Below are positions 36,023-43,764 of a stretch of 47,947 nt of DNA, piece after piece (the stretch's first letter is position 1; each line of letters opens with the position of its first letter). A program made the position numbers and the translations under genes. The stretch lies in contig ONKO01000013.1 in assembly GCA_900318445.1 (NCBI GenBank), positions 1 through 47,947 of the forward strand. Direction: 5' to 3'. The notes under the pieces are model-generated. The model was not told the DNA's origin and ran no database searches. It worked only from the letters and a program-made list of their open reading frames with translations. The DNA is from an uncultured Bacteroidales bacterium. GTDB lineage: Bacteria; Bacteroidota; Bacteroidia; Bacteroidales; UBA932.

Positions 36023-36027
36023 TAGAT

Positions 36028-37014
36028 GTGAAAACAACAATCCTATATGTGCTGGTTAGCGGCTCAGACGATTTTTACGCCGAGCAGCTCTTTGTGTCCA
36101 TCACTTCGCTCAGGCGGAATTCCCCGGGGGCGGCGGTAAGCGTACTCACCGACACCCTCACACACGAATCCCTTCCCTCCCGTGGAAAAATGGGCGCACG
36201 GCTGCTGGACGCCCCGGACAAGTGGATTGTGGTACCGCTGGATGCTTCCCTCACCAAAGAGCACCGGTCCAGGATCCTCAAGACCGGCATGAGACAATAC
36301 GTGGAAGGAGACTTTCTTTTCATTGACACGGACACCCTCATCGTCAGACCGCTGGATGGGATTGACGCTATCCCCCACGAGCTGGCCTTTTGCCTGGACC
36401 ATCACTGCCTCCTTGAGGACAACCCCGAATTCAAATGCCATCGCGACGAATGCCGCCAGCTGGGAAAAGACTTATCCCGAAATGACTTCTATTTCAACAG
36501 CGGCGTCATCCTCTCCCGTGACAGCGCTCCGGTCAGAGCCTTTTTCGCGCAGTGGCAAAAAAACTATCTTCAGGGCCGCAGCAAAGGCATCAAGACAGAC
36601 CAGCAGTCCCTGGCCCAAACGCTTGGAAGCGTGTCCATGCCGGTGGGCCAGCTGGACGGCATTTGGAACTGCCAGCTCCCCTATGGCGTAAAATATATGG
36701 GAGGGGCCATCGTATTCCACTACTTCTTCACCTACGCGAAAGAGCCTCACAGCTACCTGTTTTTGCTGAATGACCCAAGCGTTCTCTCCCGCATACGTAA
36801 CAGCGAAGAGTTGCCTTCAGATGTTGCTGCCGTCATCCAGGACTTTTTCAAAGGCTTCCCCGACGTCACTCTTTTGATAGGGAAACGTGACCTGGATTTC
36901 AGGAACACCCGGCGCTATAAAGACCTCCGGCGCCGCTATGTCCCCGGAAAATTCTCCTTCCTTGAGTTCCTGCTAAAAGTCCGGGCACGGCTTCCGTTTT
37001 CCGCCAAGCGCTGA
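36028..37014 (+). CDS. GT-A fold glycosyltransferase (GT8/nucleotide-diphospho-sugar transferase-like)
   Basis: A 328-residue glycosyltransferase. The start is taken as the GTG at 36028, because the frame upstream would run through the promoter and the protein begins with its first strand (MKTTILYVLVSGSDDFYAEQ). The ATG at 36026 is out of frame and meets a stop at once. Residues 94-103 hold the DxD metal motif (GDFLFIDTDT; D100, D102), and FYFNSGVILSRD resembles the conserved acceptor-site strand of GT8-like and GT77-like enzymes. A long basic C-terminal tail suggests membrane contact. It is followed 1 bp later by the flippase gene, so both serve one glycan pathway. Confidence 0.82.
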   Translation: MKTTILYVLVSGSDDFYAEQLFVSITSLRRNSPGAAVSVLTDTLTHESLPSRGKMGARLLDAPDKWIVVPLDASLTKEHRSRILKTGMRQYVEGDFLFIDTDTLIVRPLDGIDAIPHELAFCLDHHCLLEDNPEFKCHRDECRQLGKDLSRNDFYFNSGVILSRDSAPVRAFFAQWQKNYLQGRSKGIKTDQQSLAQTLGSVSMPVGQLDGIWNCQLPYGVKYMGGAIVFHYFFTYAKEPHSYLFLLNDPSVLSRIRNSEELPSDVAAVIQDFFKGFPDVTLLIGKRDLDFRNTRRYKDLRRRYVPGKFSFLEFLLKVRARLPFSAKR

Positions 37015-37015
37015 T

Positions 37016-38530
37016 ATGTCCCGTTCATCCGACATCCGCATACTGAAAAATACGGTCATCATTTACATTCGGATGGCCGTGACCATCATCGTGGGAATTG
37101 TCACCAGCCGCCTGGTCCTGCAGGCGCTGGGTGCATCCGATGTCGGCATATATAGTGCCGTGGGAAGCGCCGTGGCGCTGGTCGGGGTCATCACGGGGGC
37201 GCTGTCGGGCACCACCGTCCGTTATATGAACATCGAAATGGGGAAACCGGACGGCAATCCCAACCGGATGTTCAATATCTGCAACACCATCCACATGGGC
37301 GGCGCCGTGCTCATCCTGCTCATTCTGGAAACCATCGGCATCTGGTACATCCGCACCAAACTGAATGTTCCTCCGGGCAAGGAAGCCGACGCCATGTTCG
37401 TATTCCAGGTTTCTACCATCGTGGCCTGCCTGGGCATCGCCAATGTCCCTTTTCAAAGCCTGTTCACCGTACATGAGAAATTCGGGACTGTCGCCATTGT
37501 GGACATTGTCAACACGCTGGTCAAGCTGGGACTTGTTCTTCTGCTCTTTTTCATGCGGGAGAGCCGTTATGTCCTTCGCGTGTATGCCGTAATGATGAGC
37601 GCCACAACCTGGATTTCCTTTATCGCCTACCGCATCATGAGCGAGCGCCGCTGGAGCGGGATCATACGCTGGAAATGGGTAGGACGCTGGGCGGAGTATA
37701 AGGAAGTACTTCGCTTCAACAACTACAACCTGCTGCATTCTTCCTCCATGATTGCCCGTTCCCAGGGTTCCAACATGCTCATCAATGCCTTCTTCGGAAC
37801 CACGACGAACGCCGCCTACTTTTACGCTTTCACGCTTCAGAACTACGTCAACCAGTTCGTCAACAATTTTGACGCAGCCTCCGCACCGCAAATTACCCAG
37901 AACGTCGGAGCACGTCAGATGGAAGAAGCCATCCGGCTGTCACGCCGCTCCTGCCGCATTTGCCTCGTTCTGTTCCTGTTACTCTTTTTCCCCCTGTGGA
38001 GCGAGCTGGATTTCCTGATGGGCCTGTGGCTGGGAAGCAAAATGCCGCCAGAGACCGTTTTAATGGCCCGATGGACGCTTATAATTGCGGCCATCTCCAC
38101 AACGTCGTCCGGGCTGTCCCAGCTCATCAATGCCCTGGGACGCATCAAGTGGTACAAAATCGAGATTGCCGTTTTGTACATTCTGTGCCTTCCCGCAGGT
38201 TACGCCCTCTTCAAAAGCGGAGCGCCAGCATACACGATCCTGGTCTGCTTCGTCGTTGCCGATTTCCTGAACCGCGTCATCCAGTTCATCCTGCTCCGCG
38301 CCCAGTTCCACTTTGACGTTCTGCATTTCCTACAACACGCCTATCTGCGTCCCCTGATGATTTCCGTCGTCATGACGGGTTACCTCTTCCTCTATCAGTC
38401 CATCGTCTGGACTTCCTTCTGGGGGCATGCGGCAGGCTTCCTGTTAACCCTATTTGTAACCGCACTGGTCATCGGCCTTATCGGCTTCAACAAGGAAGAA
38501 AGGCACAAGATTGGTAGCCGTGGCGCTTAA
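37016..38530 (+). CDS. Wzx-type polysaccharide flippase (MATE/MOP superfamily)
   Basis: A 504-residue membrane protein with about 12-14 helices (for example VTIIVGIVTSRLVLQALG, SVVMTGYLFLYQSIV, GFLLTLFVTALVIGLIGF). It belongs to the polysaccharide flippase group of the MOP superfamily, which moves lipid-linked glycan units to the periplasmic side of the inner membrane. It starts 1 bp after the glycosyltransferase stop, so the two are coupled. The last codons (Arg-Gly-Ala-stop) lie inside the left terminal repeat of the 109-bp repeat at 38519-38627, which suggests the original C terminus was replaced when the element arrived or that the element took its place there. Confidence 0.9.
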   Translation: MSRSSDIRILKNTVIIYIRMAVTIIVGIVTSRLVLQALGASDVGIYSAVGSAVALVGVITGALSGTTVRYMNIEMGKPDGNPNRMFNICNTIHMGGAVLILLILETIGIWYIRTKLNVPPGKEADAMFVFQVSTIVACLGIANVPFQSLFTVHEKFGTVAIVDIVNTLVKLGLVLLLFFMRESRYVLRVYAVMMSATTWISFIAYRIMSERRWSGIIRWKWVGRWAEYKEVLRFNNYNLLHSSSMIARSQGSNMLINAFFGTTTNAAYFYAFTLQNYVNQFVNNFDAASAPQITQNVGARQMEEAIRLSRRSCRICLVLFLLLFFPLWSELDFLMGLWLGSKMPPETVLMARWTLIIAAISTTSSGLSQLINALGRIKWYKIEIAVLYILCLPAGYALFKSGAPAYTILVCFVVADFLNRVIQFILLRAQFHFDVLHFLQHAYLRPLMISVVMTGYLFLYQSIVWTSFWGHAAGFLLTLFVTALVIGLIGFNKEERHKIGSRGA

Positions 38531-38627
38531 CTCACTGATAATGAATCATTTAGCACAACTGACGGGTATGTTTTTCGCACCCGTCAGTTGTGCTAATTAA
38601 TTGAAAATCAGCGACTTAGCCGCCACG
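38519..38627. repeat. 109-bp palindromic repeat element, copy 1
   Basis: Terminal inverted repeats CGTGGCGCTTAA (38519-38530) and TTAGCCGCCACG (38616-38627, 10 of 12 matching) flank an inner hairpin with perfect 18-bp arms (38550-38567, 38579-38596) and an 11-nt loop. TGAT in the left spacer mirrors ATCA in the right spacer. Every length (12-19-18-11-18-19-12) is the same as in copy 2 at 47641-47749. Confidence 0.85.
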
Positions 38628-38641
38628 TACACCGCCGTCGA

Positions 38642-38675
38642 CCGGCGCAACCTGGCGCAAATCGGCGCAAACCGG
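38642..38675. repeat. 10-bp tandem repeat (CGGCGCAAnn x3)
   Basis: Three units of C/TGGCGCAA plus two bases, in register every 10 bp, followed by CCGGCCGCG. It lies 15 bp from repeat copy 1 and runs up to the 3' end of glnS. Confidence 0.6.
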
Positions 38676-38687
38676 CCGCGTCGCGCC

Positions 38688-40322
38688 CTACTCCGGCTTG
38701 TAGCTGTCCTTGAGCGCCGTGGTCTTGTTGAACACGGGGTGCTCCGGCGTGGAGTCCTTGTCCATGATGTAGTAGCCGGTGCGCTCGAACTGCACGGCAA
38801 TGCCGGATTGGTCTTCGAGGAGGGCTGGTTCTGCCCAGCCTTTACCCATGACGAGGGACTCCGGATTGAGGAAGTCCTTGTAGTCCTTGTCCTCGGGAAC
38901 CTGTGACATGTCGGCCAGGGTGAAGAGGCGGTCGTAGTTGCGGAGCTCCAGCTCCTTGGCATGGGCGGCGCTCACCCAGTGGATGGTGCCCTTCACGGGA
39001 CGGTACTCGGTGGAAGGGTCGTAGGTGCACCTCAGCTCCACTACCTCACCGTTCTCGTCCTTCACCACCTCGTTGCACTTGACAATGTAGGTGTACTTGA
39101 GGCGAACCTCTCCGTCCGGCTTGAGGCGGAAGAACTTCTTGGGAGCGTCTTCCATGAAATCGGCCCGGTCAATGAGAAGTTCCCCGGTGAAGGGGACCTT
39201 GCGCTTGGCGCCTTCCGGGTCTGCGGGATTAAGCGGGCAGTCGAACCACTCCACCTTGCCGGGCTCCCAGTTGGTGATGGTGAGCTTGACGGGGTCCTGC
39301 ACCACCATATAGCGGTTGGAACGCTCGTTGAGGTCCTGGCGCACGCACCACTCCAGCAGTTGGATGTCCATGAGCTGGTCTCTCTTGGAAACGCCAATCT
39401 TGTCGCAGAACATCTTGAGGGCCTCAGCGGTGTAACCACGGCGGCGCACACCGCAGAGGGTGGGCATGCGGGGGTCGTCCCAGCCGCTCACGAGGCCCTT
39501 CTGCACCAGTTCCAGGAGCTTGCGCTTACTCATGAGGGTATAGGTGAGGTTGAGACGGGCAAACTCGTACTGATGGGACGGGTAAATGCCGAGGGTCTGG
39601 ATGAACCAGTCGTACAGCGGACGGTGCACGTCGAACTCCAGCGTGCAGATGGAGTGCGTAATGTGCTCGATGGAGTCGCACTGGCCGTGGGTGTAGTCGT
39701 ACATGGGGTAGATGCACCACTTGTCACCGGTACGGTGGTGGTGGGCATACTTGATGCGGTACATGAGCGGGTCACGGAACATCATGTTGGGATGTGCCAT
39801 GTCAATCTTGGCGCGGAGCACCTTCTCGCCCTCGGCGTACTTTCCGGCCTTCATCTCCCGGAAAAGCTTGAGGTTTTCTTCCACGGAACGGTCTCTCCAG
39901 GGGCTGGGCTTTCCGGGCTTGTCCACGGTGCCGCGGTTCTCGCGGATCTCCTCCTGCGTCTGGTCATCTACATAAGCGAGCCCCCGCTTGATGAGGTCCT
40001 CGGCCCACTCGTAGAGCTGGTCAAAGTAGTCGGAGGCATAGAGCTCCTTGTCCCAGTGGAAACCGAGCCACTGGATGTCCTCCTTGATGGAGTCTACATA
40101 TTCGGTATCTTCCTTGGTAGGATTGGTGTCGTCGTAACGCAGGTTGGTTTTTCCGCCGTACTTCTGGGCCAGGCCAAAGTTAAGGCAGATACTCTTGGCA
40201 TGTCCCAGGTGCAGGTAACCGTTGGGCTCCGGAGGGAAGCGGGTCATGATGCTGTCCACTTTGCCCTCGGCCAAATCCTTTTCGATGATTTCTTCGATAA
40301 AATTGAGTTTACGCTCTTCCAT
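38688..40322 (-). CDS. glnS: Glutaminyl-tRNA synthetase
   Basis: A 544-residue class I synthetase that charges tRNA-Gln. The N-terminal catalytic part has PPEPNGYLHLGHAKSICLNFG (in two parts, 30-50), with HLGH (38-41) as the HIGH motif, and LMSKRK (263-268) as the KMSKS motif. YDDTNPTKED and the VRRRGYT region are specific for GlnRS rather than GluRS. The C-terminal beta-barrel anticodon domain is present. The direct enzyme means this organism need not rely on the GatCAB route for Gln-tRNA. It has a -7 box (TAACTTTG, 40345-40352) 22 nt from the start and shares its upstream DNA with the divergent aspartokinase-like gene. Confidence 0.97.
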   Translation of the reverse strand: MEERKLNFIEEIIEKDLAEGKVDSIMTRFPPEPNGYLHLGHAKSICLNFGLAQKYGGKTNLRYDDTNPTKEDTEYVDSIKEDIQWLGFHWDKELYASDYFDQLYEWAEDLIKRGLAYVDDQTQEEIRENRGTVDKPGKPSPWRDRSVEENLKLFREMKAGKYAEGEKVLRAKIDMAHPNMMFRDPLMYRIKYAHHHRTGDKWCIYPMYDYTHGQCDSIEHITHSICTLEFDVHRPLYDWFIQTLGIYPSHQYEFARLNLTYTLMSKRKLLELVQKGLVSGWDDPRMPTLCGVRRRGYTAEALKMFCDKIGVSKRDQLMDIQLLEWCVRQDLNERSNRYMVVQDPVKLTITNWEPGKVEWFDCPLNPADPEGAKRKVPFTGELLIDRADFMEDAPKKFFRLKPDGEVRLKYTYIVKCNEVVKDENGEVVELRCTYDPSTEYRPVKGTIHWVSAAHAKELELRNYDRLFTLADMSQVPEDKDYKDFLNPESLVMGKGWAEPALLEDQSGIAVQFERTGYYIMDKDSTPEHPVFNKTTALKDSYKPE

Positions 40323-40344
40323 ATAGAATCTTTAATACAAGCGT

Positions 40345-40352
40345 CAAAGTTA
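40345..40352 (-). promoter_or_regulatory. -7 box of glnS (TAACTTTG)
   Basis: It matches TAnnTTTG on the minus strand, 22 nt before the glnS ATG. The -33 position has TTTC. Confidence 0.5.
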
Positions 40353-40364
40353 CGAAAAAATCGC

Positions 40365-40372
40365 TAAATTTG
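40365..40372 (+). promoter_or_regulatory. -7 box of the aspartokinase-like gene (TAAATTTG)
   Basis: It matches TAnnTTTG on the plus strand, 12 bp from the opposing glnS -7 box, so the two promoters overlap and may interfere. Confidence 0.5.
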
Positions 40373-40380
40373 TGAAACCT

Positions 40381-40387
40381 AAAGGAG
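40381..40387 (+). promoter_or_regulatory. Ribosome binding site AAAGGAG deciding the start at 40396
   Basis: A strong Shine-Dalgarno sequence, unusual for this phylum, lies 8 nt before the ATG at 40396 and favours it over the in-frame GTG at 40372. Confidence 0.65.
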
Positions 40388-40395
40388 AAATTGCT

Positions 40396-41655
40396 ATGAT
40401 TGTAAAGTCTTTTGTGCTCAAGCAGCAGTCTGTGGGCAAGATTGCCCGCCTCATCGATGACAAAACGGTGGCGGTCGTACGCCCGCAGCGCAAGATTGAA
40501 GCGCTCTTCCGCGAGGCCATCCGCAAAACCCTCCAGGAAAAAAAACAGGCCGACGACCAGCTCGCGCTCATCCAGGCCTATTTCCTGGAAATGTCCGAGG
40601 ACGACACCTATCAGAAGAGCGTGCAAAGCACCGTGGAATCCATTGCCACCTACCTTCGGGAAGGCATGTATGTCCAGACGCAGCCCTACGCCGTGGAAGA
40701 CTACGTCATGGCCAAGTGCGCCCGCCTGTGCGCCCAGGCTGTGAACGCCCACGTAGGCGCCGCCTTCATCGACGGAACAGAGATCATGCTCTGCCGTACC
40801 GACGCCCGCGGGCAGCAGCACTTTGACTGGCAGTCCAGCCGCCGCGAAATCAAGGCGCGCTGCGAATCGGCCCCCTGGCCCGTCATCATCTCCGGCGGGT
40901 ACGGACGCCTGGACACCGGCTACATCGTCCGCGTGGGCAAGGACGGCGCGCACCTGATGGCCACCCTCATCGCGGAGGTTCTCCGGGCCGATGCCGTCGA
41001 GTTCCACATCGAAGACCACGGCGTCAACGGCATCAGCGCCATGACCTACGACGAAGCCGCGCACTACTGCGCATCGGCCAAGGCGCCCTTCTCCTCATCG
41101 GCCATCTGGCCCGCCAAGAACGCCGGCATCCCCATCCTCGTGAAGGATATTGCCGATGACAGCTTCGCAGGCACGCTCATCTCTACGGGATCGGCCCACA
41201 AGACGGCGGTCCTCTCCGACAAAGACCTGGCGCTCGTCACCGTCTATGGAACGGGCCTTCTGGGGCGCGTGGGCATGTCCGGATCCATTTTCTCCTGCCT
41301 GGCGCAGGCCGATGTCAACGTGCGCTTCATCGCCCAGACATCTTCCGAATACAGCATCTCCTTCGCAGTGAAAGAAGAAGACCAGGCCAAGGCCGAAGAA
41401 GCCATCCGCGGCCTTTTCAAGGACAATCCCCTGCTGCCGCTGGACGATGTCATTGTGGCCAACCAGGCCGTGGGCATTGTCACCATCTTCGGCAGCAAGA
41501 TGAGAAATACCCCCGGCACCTCCGCCGCCGTCTATGACAAGCTGGGTGCCGCGGGCATCAACATCATCGCCAGCGCACAGGGCGGCGAAGAACTCTCTAT
41601 TTCTGTAGTGGTCGCAGCCTCCGACGTAGACAAAGCTGCTCAGCTGCTGCGGTAA
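40396..41655 (+). CDS. Aspartokinase-like protein with two ACT domains and degenerate active site
   Basis: A 419-residue protein with the layout of aspartokinase: amino-acid-kinase domain (1-265) and two ACT domains (about 280-340 and 358-419; VTVYGTGLLGRVGMSGSIFSCL, VTIFGSKMRNTPGTSAAVYDKL in parts). The catalytic signatures are missing. The N-terminal KFGGTSVG is replaced by SFVLKQQSVG (5-14), the GExLSA helix reads CARLCA (108-113), and the TTLGRGGSDYTA substrate loop reads IVRVGKDGAHLMA (177-189). The ACT domains look intact. It is therefore probably a non-catalytic paralogue, possibly an amino-acid sensor, rather than a lysine/threonine pathway enzyme. The stop is 6 bp from that of the convergent barrel-protein gene. 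No operon partner is seen. Confidence 0.8.
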   Translation: MIVKSFVLKQQSVGKIARLIDDKTVAVVRPQRKIEALFREAIRKTLQEKKQADDQLALIQAYFLEMSEDDTYQKSVQSTVESIATYLREGMYVQTQPYAVEDYVMAKCARLCAQAVNAHVGAAFIDGTEIMLCRTDARGQQHFDWQSSRREIKARCESAPWPVIISGGYGRLDTGYIVRVGKDGAHLMATLIAEVLRADAVEFHIEDHGVNGISAMTYDEAAHYCASAKAPFSSSAIWPAKNAGIPILVKDIADDSFAGTLISTGSAHKTAVLSDKDLALVTVYGTGLLGRVGMSGSIFSCLAQADVNVRFIAQTSSEYSISFAVKEEDQAKAEEAIRGLFKDNPLLPLDDVIVANQAVGIVTIFGSKMRNTPGTSAAVYDKLGAAGINIIASAQGGEELSISVVVAASDVDKAAQLLR

Positions 41656-41661
41656 CCCTAT

Positions 41662-42537
41662 CTATCGCCTTTTCGGCTCAATAAAGCGGACAAAGCCAAA
41701 CTGCAGGCCCAGAAGGTCCAGGCTGCGGGAAGCCTGGAAGTCGGACATGTGGGAGTGGCTCTTTTCCGTGACAGGAACTTTGACCGTGGCGCCCGAGGCG
41801 TCGGTGGATTCCTGCATGTAAGTTGTGGTCTTTTCCTGGCGCGTGTAGCTGTAGCCCACCCCGAAGAGCGGGACGCTTACGGTAATGGCGTTGTTGTTCT
41901 TGAGTTTGATAGCCAAGCCGCCGCCGGCCTTGAGCGCAACCGAAATGACTCCGGAAACGCGTTCACGGTTGTAGTCCTTGTCGTCCAGGGGACGGTTGCT
42001 CGTGCCACCGTAAGAGGTTTGCAGGCGTCCTTCGGCAAACACGGCCACGTACTTGCTGCCAAACAGCGGCACATACTTCCTCATCACCATGGAGAGGCCC
42101 AGGGCATGGTGCTGGATGGCGCGGTTGGAGAGTGTCACGTTGAGCGACTCGCTGGAGGAGTTCACAATGTCCCTAAGGTCCAGGCGGATGTCGGTACTCA
42201 CGGCGTAACCGGTGTAATCCAGCGAAGCGCCCAGCGACAGGTCGTTGGAGAGGAAGTACTGGATACTGGGAGAGACATTCCACACCTTGAGCTGGCCGTT
42301 CCCGATGTTGAGCATGGAAAGCAGCGCATAGCCCGTGTTGGTGGACTCGTCGCCGGAAGCGTTGAAACTGCGGAAACCGCCCTTGATACCAATGGAGCGG
42401 CTGCCCTTACGCACAAAGGCCTTACCGTCCTCGCTGCCGTCAAAACGTTCTTCCAGGTAGCGCGTGACAGGGTCCTGGGCAAAAGTTGTGGCGCAGGTAA
42501 ACACCAGCGCCACAACCATCAAAATCTGTTTTTTCAT
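41662..42537 (-). CDS. Outer-membrane beta-barrel protein of unknown function, linked to the sphingolipid gene
   Basis: A 291-residue exported protein. The start at 42537 gives a signal peptide (MKKQILMVVALVFTCATTFA); the frame upstream overlaps the preceding gene. The mature part alternates polar and hydrophobic residues in long strands (LSLGASLDYTGYAVSTDIRL, KYVAVFAEGRLQTSYGG, ITVSVPLFGVGYSYTRQ) and ends LLGLQFGFVRFIEPKRR, suggesting a small barrel of about 10-12 strands. I do not recognise a named family. It starts 2 bp after the serine palmitoyltransferase-like gene, so the two are very probably coupled. A role in placing or sensing sphingolipids at the outer membrane is speculation from position only. 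Confidence 0.72.
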   Translation of the reverse strand: MKKQILMVVALVFTCATTFAQDPVTRYLEERFDGSEDGKAFVRKGSRSIGIKGGFRSFNASGDESTNTGYALLSMLNIGNGQLKVWNVSPSIQYFLSNDLSLGASLDYTGYAVSTDIRLDLRDIVNSSSESLNVTLSNRAIQHHALGLSMVMRKYVPLFGSKYVAVFAEGRLQTSYGGTSNRPLDDKDYNRERVSGVISVALKAGGGLAIKLKNNNAITVSVPLFGVGYSYTRQEKTTTYMQESTDASGATVKVPVTEKSHSHMSDFQASRSLDLLGLQFGFVRFIEPKRR

Positions 42538-42539
42538 CG

Positions 42540-43730
42540 TTATTTGATAATACCTTCTTCCTTGAAGATCTTGGTGAGGGCCTCCACCGCGCGGTCCACT
42601 TGCTCGCGCGTGTGCGTTGCCATGAGGGAGAAGCGGATGAGGGTGTCCTGCGGAGCACATGCCGGCGGGATGACGCTGTTGATGAACACGCCCTCGTCAA
42701 AAGCCCGTTTGGTCACGATGAACGTCTTCTCCAGATCACGGACATAGAGCGGGATGATGGGGCTCTCGGTCTCTCCAATCTCGAAGCCGGCCTCCTTGAA
42801 GCGGCGCAGGGCGTAGTTGGTGACGTCCCAGAGCTTGGTGATGCGCTCGGGCTCGGTCTGGATGATGCGAAGGGCTTCGCGGGCCGATGCCGTAGCGGCG
42901 GGCGTATCCGAAGCCTGGAAGATGTAGGTGCGGGCCGTATGGCGCAGGTAGTTGATGATGACCTTGTCGGATGCGATGAAACCGCCGATGGCCGCGAGGC
43001 TCTTGGAGAAAGTACCCATGATGAGGTCAATCTCACCCGTGAGACCGAAGTGGTTGCACACGCCGCGGCCCTGCTTTCCGAACACGCCCAGGCCGTGGGC
43101 CTCGTCTACCATAATATATACATTCTTGTACTTGTGCTTGAGCTCCACAATCTCGGGGAGCTTGGCCAGGTCTCCTTCCATGGAGAACACGCCGTCCACC
43201 ACGATGAGTTTCACGCTCTGGGGCGGGCAGCGGCGCAGGCAGCGCTCCAGGTCCTTCATGTCGTTGTGCTTGTAGTGAAGGCCCTTGGCGAAGGACAGGC
43301 GGCGGCCGTCTACGATGGAAGCGTGGTCACGGTCATCACAGATGATGAAATCGTCCTTGGTGAGAAGCTGCGGGATAACGCCGCTGTTCACGGTGAAGCC
43401 GGTGGAGAACACCAGGGCCTCGTCCTTACCCACGAACTCTGCGAGCTCCTTTTCCAGCTGGACGTGAATGTCCAGGGTGCCGTTCAGGAAACGGGAGCCG
43501 GCGCAGCCCGAGCCGTATTTCTTGAGCGCCTCGATACCGGCGTTGATGACGCGCTCGTCACCGGTAAGGCCTGTGTATGCGTTGGAGCCGAACATCATAA
43601 TCTTGTGACCGTCCATGGTCACCTCGGTTCCCTGTTTGCTGGTAATCTGGCGGAAATAAGGATAAATACCCTTTTCCATCATTTTCTGAGGAAGGTCATA
43701 TTTGGCCAGCCTCGCATGAAGAAGTCCCAT
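42540..43730 (-). CDS. spt: Serine palmitoyltransferase-like alpha-oxoamine synthase
   Basis: A 396-residue PLP enzyme of the alpha-oxoamine synthase family (KBL, BioF, SPT). The start MGLLHARLAKYDLPQKMMEKGIYPYFR and the GTEVTMDGHKIMMFGSNAYTGLTG segment (in parts, 34-57) are like the SPT of Bacteroides and Porphyromonas, which condenses serine with an acyl-CoA to begin sphingolipid synthesis. PLP residues are visible: H136 (DHASIVDG), D209 and H212 (DEAHGLG) and the Schiff-base lysine K243 (GTFSKS). It lacks the membrane anchor of eukaryotic SPT, as is usual in bacteria. 2-amino-3-ketobutyrate-CoA ligase is the alternative; the N-terminal extension speaks for SPT. It lies 34 bp after the CapD-like gene and 2 bp before the barrel-protein gene. 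Confidence 0.87.
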   Translation of the reverse strand: MGLLHARLAKYDLPQKMMEKGIYPYFRQITSKQGTEVTMDGHKIMMFGSNAYTGLTGDERVINAGIEALKKYGSGCAGSRFLNGTLDIHVQLEKELAEFVGKDEALVFSTGFTVNSGVIPQLLTKDDFIICDDRDHASIVDGRRLSFAKGLHYKHNDMKDLERCLRRCPPQSVKLIVVDGVFSMEGDLAKLPEIVELKHKYKNVYIMVDEAHGLGVFGKQGRGVCNHFGLTGEIDLIMGTFSKSLAAIGGFIASDKVIINYLRHTARTYIFQASDTPAATASAREALRIIQTEPERITKLWDVTNYALRRFKEAGFEIGETESPIIPLYVRDLEKTFIVTKRAFDEGVFINSVIPPACAPQDTLIRFSLMATHTREQVDRAVEALTKIFKEEGIIK

Positions 43731-43764
43731 ATCTTTTACTAGGTTTTAGTCAATAAATTATCTT

